This document shows positions 22,936-34,548 of a stretch of 64,000 bases of DNA, piece after piece. The notes below the pieces were generated by a model, which saw only the letters and a program-made list of their open reading frames with translations, was not told the origin of the DNA and made no database searches. The position numbers and the translations under genes were made by a program. Positions within the stretch are counted from its first letter, which is position 1. Each line of letters begins with the position of its first letter. Source of the stretch: Campanula takesimana (Eukaryota; Streptophyta; Magnoliopsida; Asterales; Campanulaceae); assembly GCA_026119855.1 (NCBI GenBank), contig JAOWBW010000365.1, positions 558,001 through 622,000 of the forward strand, read 5' to 3'.

Positions 22936-24623
22936 GGGTTAATTGTAACTTGGTTACTTATGTTTTTCTAATAGTTGTAATTGGGTTTCCAACAATGTAA
23001 AAGTTGCAACTTCATAGCCACATTTGTCATTTTGTTGCAAGTTGATATAAATTTCATTAATAACCCAAGTTTCATTAAAATTTTAAGGCATGTGACTCGG
23101 ACATAATTTTTAAAGGGCAAAATGGACATTTTTCATAGGCATGTGACTCGTACATGATTTTTAAAAAGAAACCATAGCATTCTCTCTCTCTCCAATTGCT
23201 AGATCGACCCCTCCCCTTGACCTCCTTTATTGGCAATCTTCACCAAGATTGCTCACAAAAGACAAATGAGTTGGGAAAAAAAAAGAAAAGAAAAATCACG
23301 GAGATTGGCAATCGGTTCGGTGAGCCGATCTAGGTTGCGATCTCCCTTTCCAAGATTGGTAGGACACATGTCCACCAACCATTGGTTCGTGGTTTTTTTT
23401 AAAGCATATCTTTTTATAAATTACTCTTTATCATTTTTAAATGTATTTAATATAAAATTTATCAAAATCTAATTGTTTATTCTCTATCAATTGTCAATTG
23501 AGACTGTATTTATTTCATTTGGATGTTAAAATACTCTATTTTCAAATCATTATAAATTATTATATAAATTTATACAAGACTAAAAATATAACCGAAAAAA
23601 CGAGATTGAAAATAAATGTAGTAAAAAAAAAAAAAAAGAGATATTTTGAGTTGGATTGGATTGGGTTGGATTGTGAATAAATGAAGAAAAGAAAGAAAGT
23701 TGGTTGAGGTTGTCGATTGTGAATAAATGAAGAAAAGAAAGAAAGTTGGTTGAGGTTGTCGATTGTGTATGTGGAAGAGAGAGAAATAGTATTTTATTTG
23801 TAGATTGGGTGAGTTGGATTGTTGATAAAGATGGTCTTAATTTCCTTCTTCTAGAATGTCTCCTTCTCCGGCGGCCATGAAAGATAGAATTCATGTCCTC
23901 CGACGAGACATTCCTAGATGAATCAGAGCTATGAACATAAATGGAGATCATTCCCATTAAAATAATTTCTCCCACAGCGGCGCCAACAAAATAAAGCCCC
24001 TAACCAAGAACATGAACGCCACTTTCGGCCCCCGATTGAACGAAAACCCATCAACTCTTAGCACAATCGAAGCTCTCCACAGCCTTCATCTTTCAAATCA
24101 TAGGTCACATTTTTTGGGTGCAGAAATTCTTGTAAGGCGGCAATTTCTGGTGGGTTGTGGTGGGTGGCAGCGGTGGTGATGGTGCTGGCAGTGGTGGTGG
24201 AAGGGCGGTGGTTATGAAGGAGAATTGGTTAATTGGAGCTGGAAAGAGATGTGTTTGAGGTGGGAAGTGAGGATAATGCCTAGAGATAAACCAATGGTGA
24301 AGATTAAGATATACAGTAAACATTTTTGTTTTTGAACAAAGGAAGAAAATGAAGATATAATTTGTTTTAAATTTTGATTTTATCATATGACATTTTATCA
24401 TTATAATTTATAAAGCATGCTCATGAGAAATATCAATTTTTCCCTTTAAAATTCATGTGCGAGTCACATGCCTTAAGATTTTAACGGAAGTTAGGTTTTT
24501 AATGAGATTTATATTAACTTGCAAAAAAATGACAAACATGGCTATGAGGTTGCAACTTTTACACTGTTAGGAACCCAATTGCAATTATTGATAAAATATA
24601 AGTAACCAAGTTGCAATTAAACC
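22936..24623. mobile_element. Pack-MULE carrying a gene fragment
   Basis: Inverted ends (GGGTTAATTGTAACTTGGTT; right end reverse-complements to GGTTTAATTGCAACTTGGTT) extend about 180 bp and include GGCATGTGACTCG. The 9-bp TSD TTTATTATA is at 22927-22935 and 24624-24632. The interior carries a minus-strand fragment resembling a family-14 glycosyltransferase (23871-24056) and a 46-bp tandem duplication near 23670-23765. The element is non-autonomous. Confidence 0.72.
23871..24056 (-). pseudogene. Captured GT14 / core-2 I-branching-like glycosyltransferase fragment
   Basis: Minus-strand translation first gives GFSFNRGPKVAFMFLVRG and then LLAPLWEKLF before a stop. After a frame break it gives ISIYVHSSDSS, then MNSIFHGR. 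Plant core-2/I-branching (GT14-type, BC10-like) proteins have a colinear segment of the form PKVAFMFLTRG - APLWE - FF - YSIYVH - F-GR at the start of the catalytic domain. Only about 60 codons remain, with a stop and frameshift, so no enzyme is made. It lies inside TIRs with a MULE TSD, the structure of a Pack-MULE. The parent gene is not in this window. Confidence 0.6.
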
Positions 24624-24694
24624 TTTATTATAATAAAAGTTTTTAAAGAGCTATTTGCTAAGAGACAACTGTAAAGATCAAGAAGGAAATATGG

Positions 24695-25234
24695 TACTAC
24701 CTCTGTCCCCAAATGAGTGTTCAAATTTCATTTTAAGTGACATAATTTTTTGTACAATTGGGTGGCAAAATTCATATACTCCCTCCGTCCCACCTCACTT
24801 GAGACCCTTGAGGTGGGCACAATAACTAAGGAAAAAGAATAAAATAAGAAAAATGTGTGTAGAAAATGAAGAGAGATAATGAGTGGTGTTAATAGTAGGT
24901 TGGTTGAATGAATTGTGTGGTGGAAAATGAAGAGAGAGAATGAGTGGGTGTGGTAGATTGAATATAAAATTATAAAAAGATTACCATTTTGGAGAGTCTC
25001 AAGTGAAGTTGGACGGACCAAAATAGAAATAAGTCTCAAGTGAGGTGGGACGGAGGGAGTATAATCTAGTAATCCTCTTTACAAACATTTAGTTTTTGCA
25101 AGTATAAAGAGACCGGTGAAAAAAAAAATCAAAAAAAAAAACATTTAGGGACAAAGTTATGATTAAAATGGATACTCATTTTGGAATAAAAATTCCCTTA
25201 AAATAGATACTTATTTAGGGACAGAGGGAGTAGT
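24695..25234. mobile_element. MITE (copy 3) split by a Stowaway-like MITE
   Basis: Inverse orientation of the family at 9913 and 18289: it begins TACTACCTCTGTCCCCAAAT and ends near GACAGAGGGAGTAGTA. It contains the reverse complement of TACTTGCAAAAACTAAATG. A complete Stowaway-like element (24779-25059) is inserted near one end. Confidence 0.62.
24779..25059. mobile_element. Stowaway-like MITE
   Basis: The ends CTCCCTCCGTCCCACCTCAC are perfectly inverted at the right side and flanked by TA. About 281 bp, non-coding. The ORF on its minus strand is a by-product of the TIR sequence. Confidence 0.75.
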
Positions 25235-25652
25235 ATTTTTATGTTAGGGTAGTATTGTGATTTGCTCAACTTAGTAGATAGTTGCCAAAGTTAAGATTAT
25301 TTACTTAGTTGACCTATCTTTTGAGGAGAAGGATTCCTTGAATTAGGAGATACAATTTATAAAGTATTAGATATCATATTAGGAATATGAAAAGGAAAAG
25401 GAAAAGGTTTACTCAAATATTATAAATATGATGCTCTAGTTTATGTAAAACTTGAGAAATTGAATTCCAAGAAAATTATATTATTCTCTCCATATTTTAA
25501 GAACAACTCTATGTAGGCTCTTTCTACAATGAGCCGAAAATGATTTCAATGTTCACATAAAAAGGTTGTTATCACTGACATTTACAATGGAGCTCTGCTC
25601 TTGTCAGTTATTTATAAAAAATTTACCGTCTTTTTTAATACAATCGGCAGTT
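25235..25652. other. Intergenic sequence, nothing recognised
   Basis: No gene or delimited repeat supported. A GGAAAA triplication lies near 25390. Confidence 0.4.
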
Positions 25653-25661
25653 ATTTACAAA

Positions 25662-26618
25662 GAGTAAGTCACCTGTGAGAACAAGGGGATCTGTTTCATG
25701 GTAGAGACGGGTCATTTTTGACCCATGACCCGAACTTGCCATGTGGCAACCACCCATTGGCCCATTTTTTTTCTTTTTATTTCTTTTTTATTTTTTCGAC
25801 TTTTCCGTCGTTTACCAAAAGTAATAGTTACCATAACTTAATGTAATGACTGTATACATATAAAGTAACATTGTTCATAAGTAAACGTAACACCTGTTTT
25901 ACAAAAACTCGTTTTTTACCCATTTTTTTCAAATGTAATACTAACTAATAATTACGTTTAACCAAAACAATATCTAATTGTAATTATCATTTATACTGAA
26001 ATGTAATAGTGCTTTTGCAAAAATGTAAAATATTTTGTATTTTGATTTAATTTTTTAAAAGAAAGTAACATTTGAAAAGTAACAACTCATATATACATGA
26101 ATGCAATTGTTTGTACAAGTAAATGTAACACTTTAATAAAATAAATTATAACATGTTTGTATAGATAATGTAATACTTTTACGTGTAATACTAATCAAGT
26201 GTTTTTAGCTCTAAAAATGTAAATGGTTGAATTATTACTTTTTCTATACATATGTGTTACAATTATGTATAAACACTGTTACATATAAGTAACACGTTCG
26301 TTACATTTTAGTTGTAATAAGTATTACTTTTGGCAAACGAAGAAAACATAAAAAAAACACTGTTACTTTTTCTGTATATATGTATTACTTTTATGTATAC
26401 AAACTGTTACATTTAGTTATAGTAACTATTACTTTTGACAAACCGAAAAAAAAAAACCAAAAAAATATAAAACTAAAATAAGGACCTATGAGAGGCAGCC
26501 ACGTGGCAGGATCACCCCATGGGTCATGGAGCCGGTTCGTGGGTCGGGTCATGGGTCAAAAATGACCCGTCTCTACTATGAGACGGATCCCCTTGTTCTC
26601 ACTTAAGTTTTTTTTGTC
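25662..26618. mobile_element. MULE-like element, GAGAAC family (copy B)
   Basis: The ends carry GTGAGAACAAGGGGATC and its inverse, with a further inverted CATGGTAGAGACGGGTCATT-like segment. The TSD ATTTACAAA is at 25653-25661 and 26619-26627. The non-coding interior is rich in GTAAC/GTTAC. Same family as 8083, 29668 and 61739. Confidence 0.7.
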
Positions 26619-26763
26619 ATTTACAAATATGTTACGCATTATCTAAATTTATCATTCCTAATCATTAGAATCGTGCTCAAAAAAAAAAAAAAAAACATTA
26701 GGAAAATCACATTTTTCATAAAACATACTCTTAATTTATTTCGTTAAAACAAATTATTTAGAA

Positions 26764-26990
26764 AGAAAAAAAATATTTAAAGCCTGAATAACGTTGGGCA
26801 GGCCTAGCATGTTAGAAGACACGGGCCGGACCAAAGGAAGGGAAAGCCTCAAGCCCCTAAAGCACGCATCAACTGACCAACCCAACCGAATCAAACCGGG
26901 CCAAAAAGACACAATCAAGCCCGAAAGCATTAAAGCACCCATCAATGAATACTTCCTCTGTCTCATAAAATTGTGAAAATGTAGAGAAAA
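26764..26990. other. Unassigned sequence with short frames on both strands
   Basis: Overlapping short frames occur here on both strands. Neither resembles a protein I know; composition suggests repeat-derived sequence. Confidence 0.3.
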
Positions 26991-27002
26991 ACTTGTTTTA
27001 CA

Positions 27003-27115
27003 TAGGGGTGACAAATTGGGTGTTTTGAGTTTACCCATTAAAATTAAAATACCCGGATATCTAATGAATTTTTAACTTTAATGGGTAAACCCAAAACACC
27101 CAATTTGTCACCCCT
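27003..27115. mobile_element. Small hAT-type foldback MITE
   Basis: 113 bp, nearly a complete palindrome: TAGGGGTGACAAATTGGGTG at the left is inverted at the right. The 8-bp TSD GTTTTACA is at 26995-27002 and 27116-27123. The TIR start matches the TAGGGGTG ends of the hAT element at 21267-22012. Confidence 0.78.
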
Positions 27116-27208
27116 AGTTTTACATTCGTTTTAGTGTAACATCTGTTTTCATCCTTTAATGTAAAACAATAATCTCTTAATGAAAAACAAGTTTTAGACA
27201 TCTCTTAG

Positions 27209-27452
27209 AGATCGTTTGGTAGCCTGATTAGAGCTGGATATGACTATTAGCCCAATAATCTTGGTGTTTGGTAGACTAAATGCACTCCGATTATTAATCC
27301 TAGGTACAACTCAAATAAGCTTCTTATCCAACCTTATCCCCTCTAACCCCTTCATATTTACCCATAAAAAAAGGTGGTGTAATTAATCCCCCGATTAATA
27401 ATTATTTGACTATTAATACGGGCTAATCCTATCAAGCTACCAAACGAGAGTG
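27209..27452. mobile_element. Foldback MITE (tentative)
   Basis: TCGTTTGGTAGCCTGATTAG at the left is matched, imperfectly inverted, by the right end containing TAGCTTGATAGGATTAG. No identical flanking duplication was found, so class and exact ends are uncertain. Confidence 0.4.
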
Positions 27453-27743
27453 TAAAACAGGTTTTTAATAAGACTGACTCCATAAAATTTGTCTCATCAA
27501 GTTAGTCACTTTTTTCATTACTATTATAAATGAATTTTGAGCCATAATTTAAGTTATTTTTTAATTATTATAATAGAAATTTAATACACCATTATAAATA
27601 CTATCAATACCAATTTTTAGTTTCTCACTATAATTAAAAGTAGCATAAATTAATTATTTCTCAAAATAACGACGTAAAAAGAAGGACTACTTCCAAAACA
27701 GAGAGAATATGACATTTACTAATTTTGAAGCTATAACAATTTA

Positions 27744-29498
27744 TTCTCTCCGTCTCATTTATATTGGTCACGCTTGATTATTTTCAACACAAATTAACTT
27801 TAACCAACTAAAAATGTTAATCATTGATGGGACGGATTTTATACCATTATTTCCTATGTTTTTATGAGCTTAAAATAATTATTTTATGTATTTTAGATAG
27901 TTTTTATGTAATTTTGGGCAATTATGTATTTTTGGGGTTTAATTATAATTTGGGTGTTATTTTAGTATTTTTTATATTTTTACCCAAATTAGATATTTTA
28001 TTATTCAAAAGAAACTCAAAAATGGAATTTAAATGTAAATGCCCAAGATTAATGAAGAGAGATAGATGGATGGAAAAATTTCACTCAGCCCTTGTGCACA
28101 AGTGCTCAATTCTTGTGCCACAAGGGCTGGCCAAAAGAAGGTGGGAAGAAGGAACAAGGCCAAGGCACAAGCAAGACCAACTCCAGCGAAATCCATGTAG
28201 CGGCCCAAACCAGATCAGCCCAGCAAGCCGGCCCAGATCTGGTGGCCCAACAAGCAAGGAAGGGGAAGAAGCGCATATAGCAGGCGCGCTTTCGGCAAAG
28301 CGGATCGGATAAAACGCATCTACCAGGTGCGCTTTCTACAATGCCTGGCGCGTGGACGAGGCGAGCTGGCGCGTCAGCGGCGAGTGGCGAGAGTGGGGGC
28401 GCGTCATGGCGCGTGGACCGGCTGGGAAGCTTATTTTTGCCTGTTTTTGCTTTATTTTTATTTTCTTTTTATTCCTTATTAATTTAGGACTTCCCTAGAT
28501 ATAAAAACTAGGTTTTTTTTAGTTTTGTTTTGTATTCTAGACTTCCACAATTTTAGATTAGGTTTTATATTTCTTTTTCATGGAGATTTCAAAGCTCCAT
28601 ATGAGGAACTAAAACCCAAGCTTTGGGTTTGAATCTTGAACCATCTTTATATCAATTTGAGGTAATTTTCTTTTCACAATTTGATTTCTATTCATAATTT
28701 TACTTGTTCTTAATTCTAGATCCGTTGCTAGGGTTTATAAACCTGATCAATTTATTTATCTTTGTGATTTGATCTTTGCTAGAATTCTCTGTTCTGTGCC
28801 AGAATTAGGGTTTTCACCGTAGCAATTTCATGATTTATGCATGTGCCATGGTAAATTGTGATTAGGGTAAAATTAAGCAATTATCTATATGAAATAATTG
28901 TAGAAAGTGTTCTTGATTTATGTTTCTTAAATCGTTCATCAATTAATTTTGCGATATATACTGTGCCAGTTAGATTAAGTTATTAATTAGGGTTTCTAGT
29001 GAGTGTGCCACTGCTAGTAACTATTCTGAAAGAAGGAACAGAGAATAAATCTCGGATCAAGTGAATAGGGTTAAAAGTGAATTGATGTACCGATGATAAT
29101 TGATTAAAAAGGTGGGGACGGAAACAAATCTGAACTATTCTTTAATTATTGTTTTTGTTCATATTTAGTTAATTTAATTTATTAGGATTTAATAATTATA
29201 ATTTTCCCCCAATCTGGTCAAGTGACTGTTCGTAAATAAATAACAGTTCTTCGTGGTTCGACTCTGGACTTGCCCTAGCTACATTTTAGAACCTAGTCCA
29301 GGTTTAATTTGTAGGTGTGCGATTTAGCCTATCAATCATCCTAGTGAAATTTTAAAAGTTGTTATTGATAAACTATTAAATGATCTATCATTAACATTTT
29401 TTAAAATTTCATTCGGATGATTGGATAGATATTAGTGTTTGATCAAAGTTTGTTGATAAAAAAAATATGGGTAATATAAATGAGATGGATGAATGGAG
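27744..29498. mobile_element. Stowaway-like MITE split by a solo LTR
   Basis: The left end TTCTCTCCGTCTCATTTATA and inverted right end CTCCATTCATCCATCTCATT share CATTTATATT, with flanking TA. The LTR at 27825-29334 interrupts it. Confidence 0.5.
27825..29334 (+). mobile_element. Solo LTR of the Athila-like family
   Basis: Full-length relative (1,510 bp) of the LTRs at 10675 and 15411, starting TGATGGGACGG and ending GCCTATCA. It is flanked by a 5-bp TSD ATCAT at 27820-27824 and 29335-29339. The interior of the element is gone, the product of LTR-LTR recombination. It supplies the complete 3' end missing from the LTR at 16752. It is more diverged toward its 3' third. Confidence 0.85.
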
Positions 29499-29667
29499 TA
29501 TTTTTAACACTGACATAATAATACATAATAATACGAAGGTTTTTAAAAAAAAAAACTTTTTGACCATTTTTTAAAAGTAAATAAAGAAAACTAAATAATT
29601 AAATAAAAATTCCAACTTCTTGAATCAAAATCATGTTTTGACACTGTTGTCATCCGATTTAATCGTT

Positions 29668-30814
29668 GACAAAAACTTGTATGAGAACACCATGACCCGT
29701 CTCATAATAGAGACGGGTCATTTTTGACTCATGACCTGCGGGCAAAAAAAATGTTTTTTTTTTAGTTTTTATATTTATTTATTTTTTGGTATTTTTTTTC
29801 GGTTTTGCCAAAGGTAATAGTTACTATAACTAAATGTAACAAACGTGTTACTTATATGTAACAGTTTGTATACATAAAAGTAATACATATATACAGAAAA
29901 GTAATAGTGTTTTTTTATGTTTTCTTCATTTGCCAAAAGTAATACTTATTATAACTAAAATGTAACGAACCTGTTACTTATATGTAACAGTGTTTATACA
30001 TAATTGTAACACATATATATAGAAAAGTAATAATTCAACCATTTATAGTTGTGTTAGTAACATTGTAAAAATAAGAAAGTAACAATTTTTATAAACGAAT
30101 GCTACATTTTACTTGTATAATAACATTGTAAAACAGTTACGTTTACTTGTATAATGGTATATCCATATGTTTTCAAATAATAAGTTACAATGAGTTCAAT
30201 TTATCATGATACACGTAAAAGTATTACATTATCTACAGAAATCTGTTACAATATCATCTACAAAAGTGTTACATTTACTTGTACAAATAATTACATTCAT
30301 GTATATAAGTTGTTATTTTTCAAATGTTACTTTCTTTCAAAAAATAAAATCAAAATACTTTTTAAAAAAATCTGAAAAAACACTATTATATTTCAGTATA
30401 ACGATAATTATATTTACTTATTGTTAGTGTTACACGTATTTATAGTTAGTATTACAGTTGAAAGATGAGTAAAATGAGCTATTTTTTTTGTAAAACTGGT
30501 GTTACGTTTACTTATAAACAATGTTATTTTATAAGTAATACAGTTGTTACATTTAGTTATACTAAGTATTATTTTTGGCAAACAAAAAAAAACAGTCAAA
30601 AAAATATAAAAACTAGAAAAAGAATGGGAAAAAAAAATCTGGAAAAAATAAAATAAAATTTAGGTCAATGAGTCGCTGCAACGTGGCAGATTTTGAGTGA
30701 AGCATGGGTTAGGATCCTACGCTTCACGGAGAATGTTGTACACGGATTTTGAATCGACCCGTCTCTTCTATAAGACAGATCTAAGTGTTCTCATCAATCA
30801 CGAGAGACCACCTC
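29668..30814. mobile_element. MULE-like element, GAGAAC family (copy C)
   Basis: The left end is GACAAAAACTTGTATGAGAA; the right end reverse-complements to GAGGTGGTCTCTCGTGATTG. Flanks TTAATCGTT and TAAATCGTT (30815-30823) agree at eight of nine bases. The interior is dense in TGTAAC/GTTACA motifs. It ends about 300 bp before the AWPM-19 start codon and could influence that promoter. Confidence 0.65.
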
Positions 30815-30899
30815 TAAATCGTTACAGAGTCACATGGTGAAGCACTACTTTAACATAAAACAACATCCAAGAATATTCCGAAGTGCGGATAGAGAGCTT

Positions 30900-30968
30900 T
30901 GCATGAAAAATCTGAAACACGTGTCTCTCCACCTGTAATCACAAATCACACACGCACGCCACGTGTAT
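30900..30968 (+). promoter_or_regulatory. RY and G-box/ABRE cluster upstream of AWPM-19 gene
   Basis: TGCATG (30900-30905, an RY motif on the opposite strand), ACACGTGTC (30917-30925) and GCCACGTGTA (30958-30967) lie 146-214 bp upstream of the ATG. CACGTG cores with RY motifs are the known sites for bZIP/ABI5-type and B3/ABI3-type regulators. AWPM-19/PM19 genes are known as ABA- and seed-associated, so the motifs fit. Function here is inferred. Confidence 0.55.
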
Positions 30969-31113
30969 CGATCACAGCCTTCTTCTTCATTCCCCATCCC
31001 AAATAATAACTCTAATTTTAGATAAAAATTCATCAACTTGGTTATAATAAGCTTGTTTCAGCTAATTTTAAAAGAGGAAAGATTTTGATTAAGAAGAAGG
31101 TAGTAGAATAACA

Positions 31114-34100
31114 ATGGCACAGACGGTGGGAAGGAGCATAGCAGCACCATTGTTGTTCATCAACTTGGTCATGAATTTCATTGCTTTAGGGTTTGCTAGT
31201 TGGTGTCTCAATCGCTTCATCAATGGCACCACCAATCACCCTAGTAAGTCTTCTGGGTCAACTCCATTTTTTTTTTATCTCGGCTTCCGTCTCTAAATAA
31301 AGGCATAATTCCACAAGGCCCCTTCTCCCAGATCATTATTCCATAAAAGTCCACTTGAGATCCAAAAGTCCACCTCTACCCATTGTCCAAATCAAAATTC
31401 CATAAAAGCCCAAAAACCCATCACACACTACTCAGGTCCCCCAAGCCCAATGCCCAGGCCCGATGTCCCGACCCGCCCCGGCCCACCCGCCCCGGATCCA
31501 GAACTCAATGCCAGCCACCCCTTTTAATTAAAAGCAAAAATGTTGTTCCCAGGTTTCGAACCTAGGTCTTTTACAATAACAACCATGTCTTTACCACTAA
31601 GCCAATGCATTGCTTGTTTCTAATTTTGCAATATTTATTATTACTAACTGAAATCTGGACGAAACTAAATTACAAAACTTGAGATTTTACAATTAATTAA
31701 TGAAAAACTTGAATATTCACAAAAACACAATTTTTTTAATATATGTTAGAATATTAAAAACATGATTTAAGAATATAAAATATCTAAAGCTTTTTATTAA
31801 AAAAATATGAAAGACCTAAAAAATAAATTAAATTATATTTGCGAAAATACATTATTTCATAATATTTTATAAGTTTTTAATTATCACCCTTCTGTTAAGG
31901 CATTTATTTACATAAATGACACCAACTAAGTCTATTATATACTGAAAATATGAGAATTATAAGAAAATAAACTAAATAACTCTTATACCTTAAATATAAG
32001 AGTAATTCTAGTCTTATATTTTAGGTATATAATTTCTTTAAAAAATGGGGATTTAATGTGAGAAAATTACTCTCATATCTAAAGTATAAGAGAAGAACTA
32101 GTCTTATACTTTCGGTATAAGAGTTAATATTAAAAATATATTAGAACAACTTGATTAATGTTTCACAATATTTAATAATAGAAGTATCATTCTTGCCAAA
32201 ATAAATGTCAGCAATTAAAACTTTCCAATCAATTAATGAACTTCTTGATTATTCACAAAAACATTAAATTTGTAAAATAAATATCATTTTACATTAAAAA
32301 ATGATTAATTAGGTCTTATAATTTGTATCAAAGTCTTGTAAATTCTTATTAAACATGTAAATTGTCTCATATCAGACTCATGAGAGCCATTTACAAAGGT
32401 TTCATATCCGACTCATGAGTCTCTTAAATGTCTCATAAGTGATTTTTTAAGTCTTATAATTTGTATCAAAGTCTTGTAAATTCTTATGAGACATGTAAAT
32501 TGTCTCATACCAGACTCAAGAGTCTATTTACAAAGGTCTCATACCAGACCCATGAGTCTCTCAAAGGTCTCATAAGTGCATTTTTTAGGTCTTATAATTT
32601 CTATCAAAGTCTTGTAAATTCTTATGAGACATGTAAAAAAGTCTCATATAAGACTTATGAGGGTCTATTTACAAGGTCTCATAGCAGACTCATGAGTCTC
32701 TCAAAGGTCTCATAAGTGTATTTTTAGGTCTTATAATTTGTATCAAAGTCTTTGTAAATTCTTATGAGACATGTAAAAATGTCTCATATAAGACTTATGA
32801 GGGTCTATTTACAAGGTCTCATAGCAGACTCACGAGTCTCTCAAAAGGTCTTATAAGTGCAAATAATGACAATTTGGTAATAAGGACTTAAATAGTGTCA
32901 TTTTATATAAATAGATTACTGGAGGGTGCTAGTAAAAAAAAATTAAAATTAAAATTCGATATTGCACAAAATTATAATTTAATTTATCTTTGGGTCTTTT
33001 ATATTTTTTTTCTAATAAAATATTTAAATACTTTATATATATTTTTTTAAATCTTGTTTTTCGTTTTTTTTTTTTTAACAAAAAGTTGATGTTTTGGGAA
33101 TAATCAAAAATTTTATAAATTGATTTAGAATCTTGTTTTTTCTTCACTTAGTTTCATTTAGGCGCAATAGTAATAGAATATATTGCAAATTTTGTATCAA
33201 ACAGTAGGCTGGTGTAGTGGTTAAGTTGTTAGTTTTCACAATAAGTCATGGGTTCAATTCCCATACCCAACATTTTAATTTTGCATCCAAACAGTGAGCT
33301 GGGCTGGGCATGGGCGGGCGGGCATGGGCATGGACGGACTGGGTATGGGCGTGCTGGGCAGGGCATGGGCAGGGCTGGGGCGGGTTGTGGGCTGTGGTGG
33401 GTTTAAATGGGATTTTGATCTGACCTTGGGTTTTTATGGCATTTGGATCTCACCCAGGGGGCCTAGAGTCCAAAGCCCCTAAATAAATGTTCATTTTTTT
33501 TTTAGGAGATACTCTAAAGAGAAAATTACCTCCTATTCCCTGTATAATACTGAATTTACGTCTTAGGACAAAGACATTTTCAATTTACGTTCTAGTCCTA
33601 TAAAATATTTTCTCTAACCATATAGTCCCTCAATGCTTTAAAATGATAGAAGCGCACCCCAGATTACACCCAACAAAATACACACAGCTCCATCTCTCTC
33701 TCTCTCTACTTTCTTTTCTACCTCCAGTGACATCTCCCCAACTCCGGCGACCCCCTCCACCAACTCCGGCGATAAGTCCGGCGAACCCTACTCCATGTGG
33801 AACAAAAGTGAGAGGAAGCTATGCACTCACCTTTCTTGTTGGGGAAAGTGAAATGTGGAACAAAAGTCAAAAAGGCTATTTTATCAAGAGTGGCTAGAAA
33901 TAAGTAAAATACTCCATCCGTCTCAATTCCGTCTCAGTTTAAGATACTTAATTTCCTTTTTTGTCTGTCCCAGTTTAAGGTTCTTAGTTGCTTTATTCCA
34001 TAAATGAAAAAAATGAATAGTGGTTTGGAAAACCTTGCCCTCAAAAAGTTAATTTAATTACAAAAAAATCATTACTTACATAACTTACTTTTACCTACTT

Positions 34101-34494
34101 GCTTTATGAATAGTGTTTTGGACATTTATATCCTTCACTCTCTAATTTTGGTTGACTCATTTCCTTTGTTTTTGCCTTAATTTCTTAATAAGTGTGCATA
34201 GTCAAACTAAGAACCTTAAACTGGAAAGGAGGGAGAATTGTACATCCCCATTACCGAATGAGCATGTGTTTTTTTTTTTCACTTTGTTTTTTGAAACATG
34301 ATTTTAATGTATTATAAGAGTAGTACTTTAGTTGAGCTCAATCTTATCAATATCAATAAAATATTGTCATCAATCTTATTTAACTGTATCAAAAAGATTA
34401 GAAAAACATTGTTTTTAATTTTAGATTTTCATCTAATTATATACTACTATATTTACAAAATTATGTTAATTTTTGTAAATTTATATTATTTAAG

Positions 34495-34548
<54 letters not shown>

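Noticed and set aside
33205..33275. tRNA gene candidate on the plus strand
   Set aside because: The promoter boxes fit but no acceptor or anticodon stem can be formed; treated as a SINE head.
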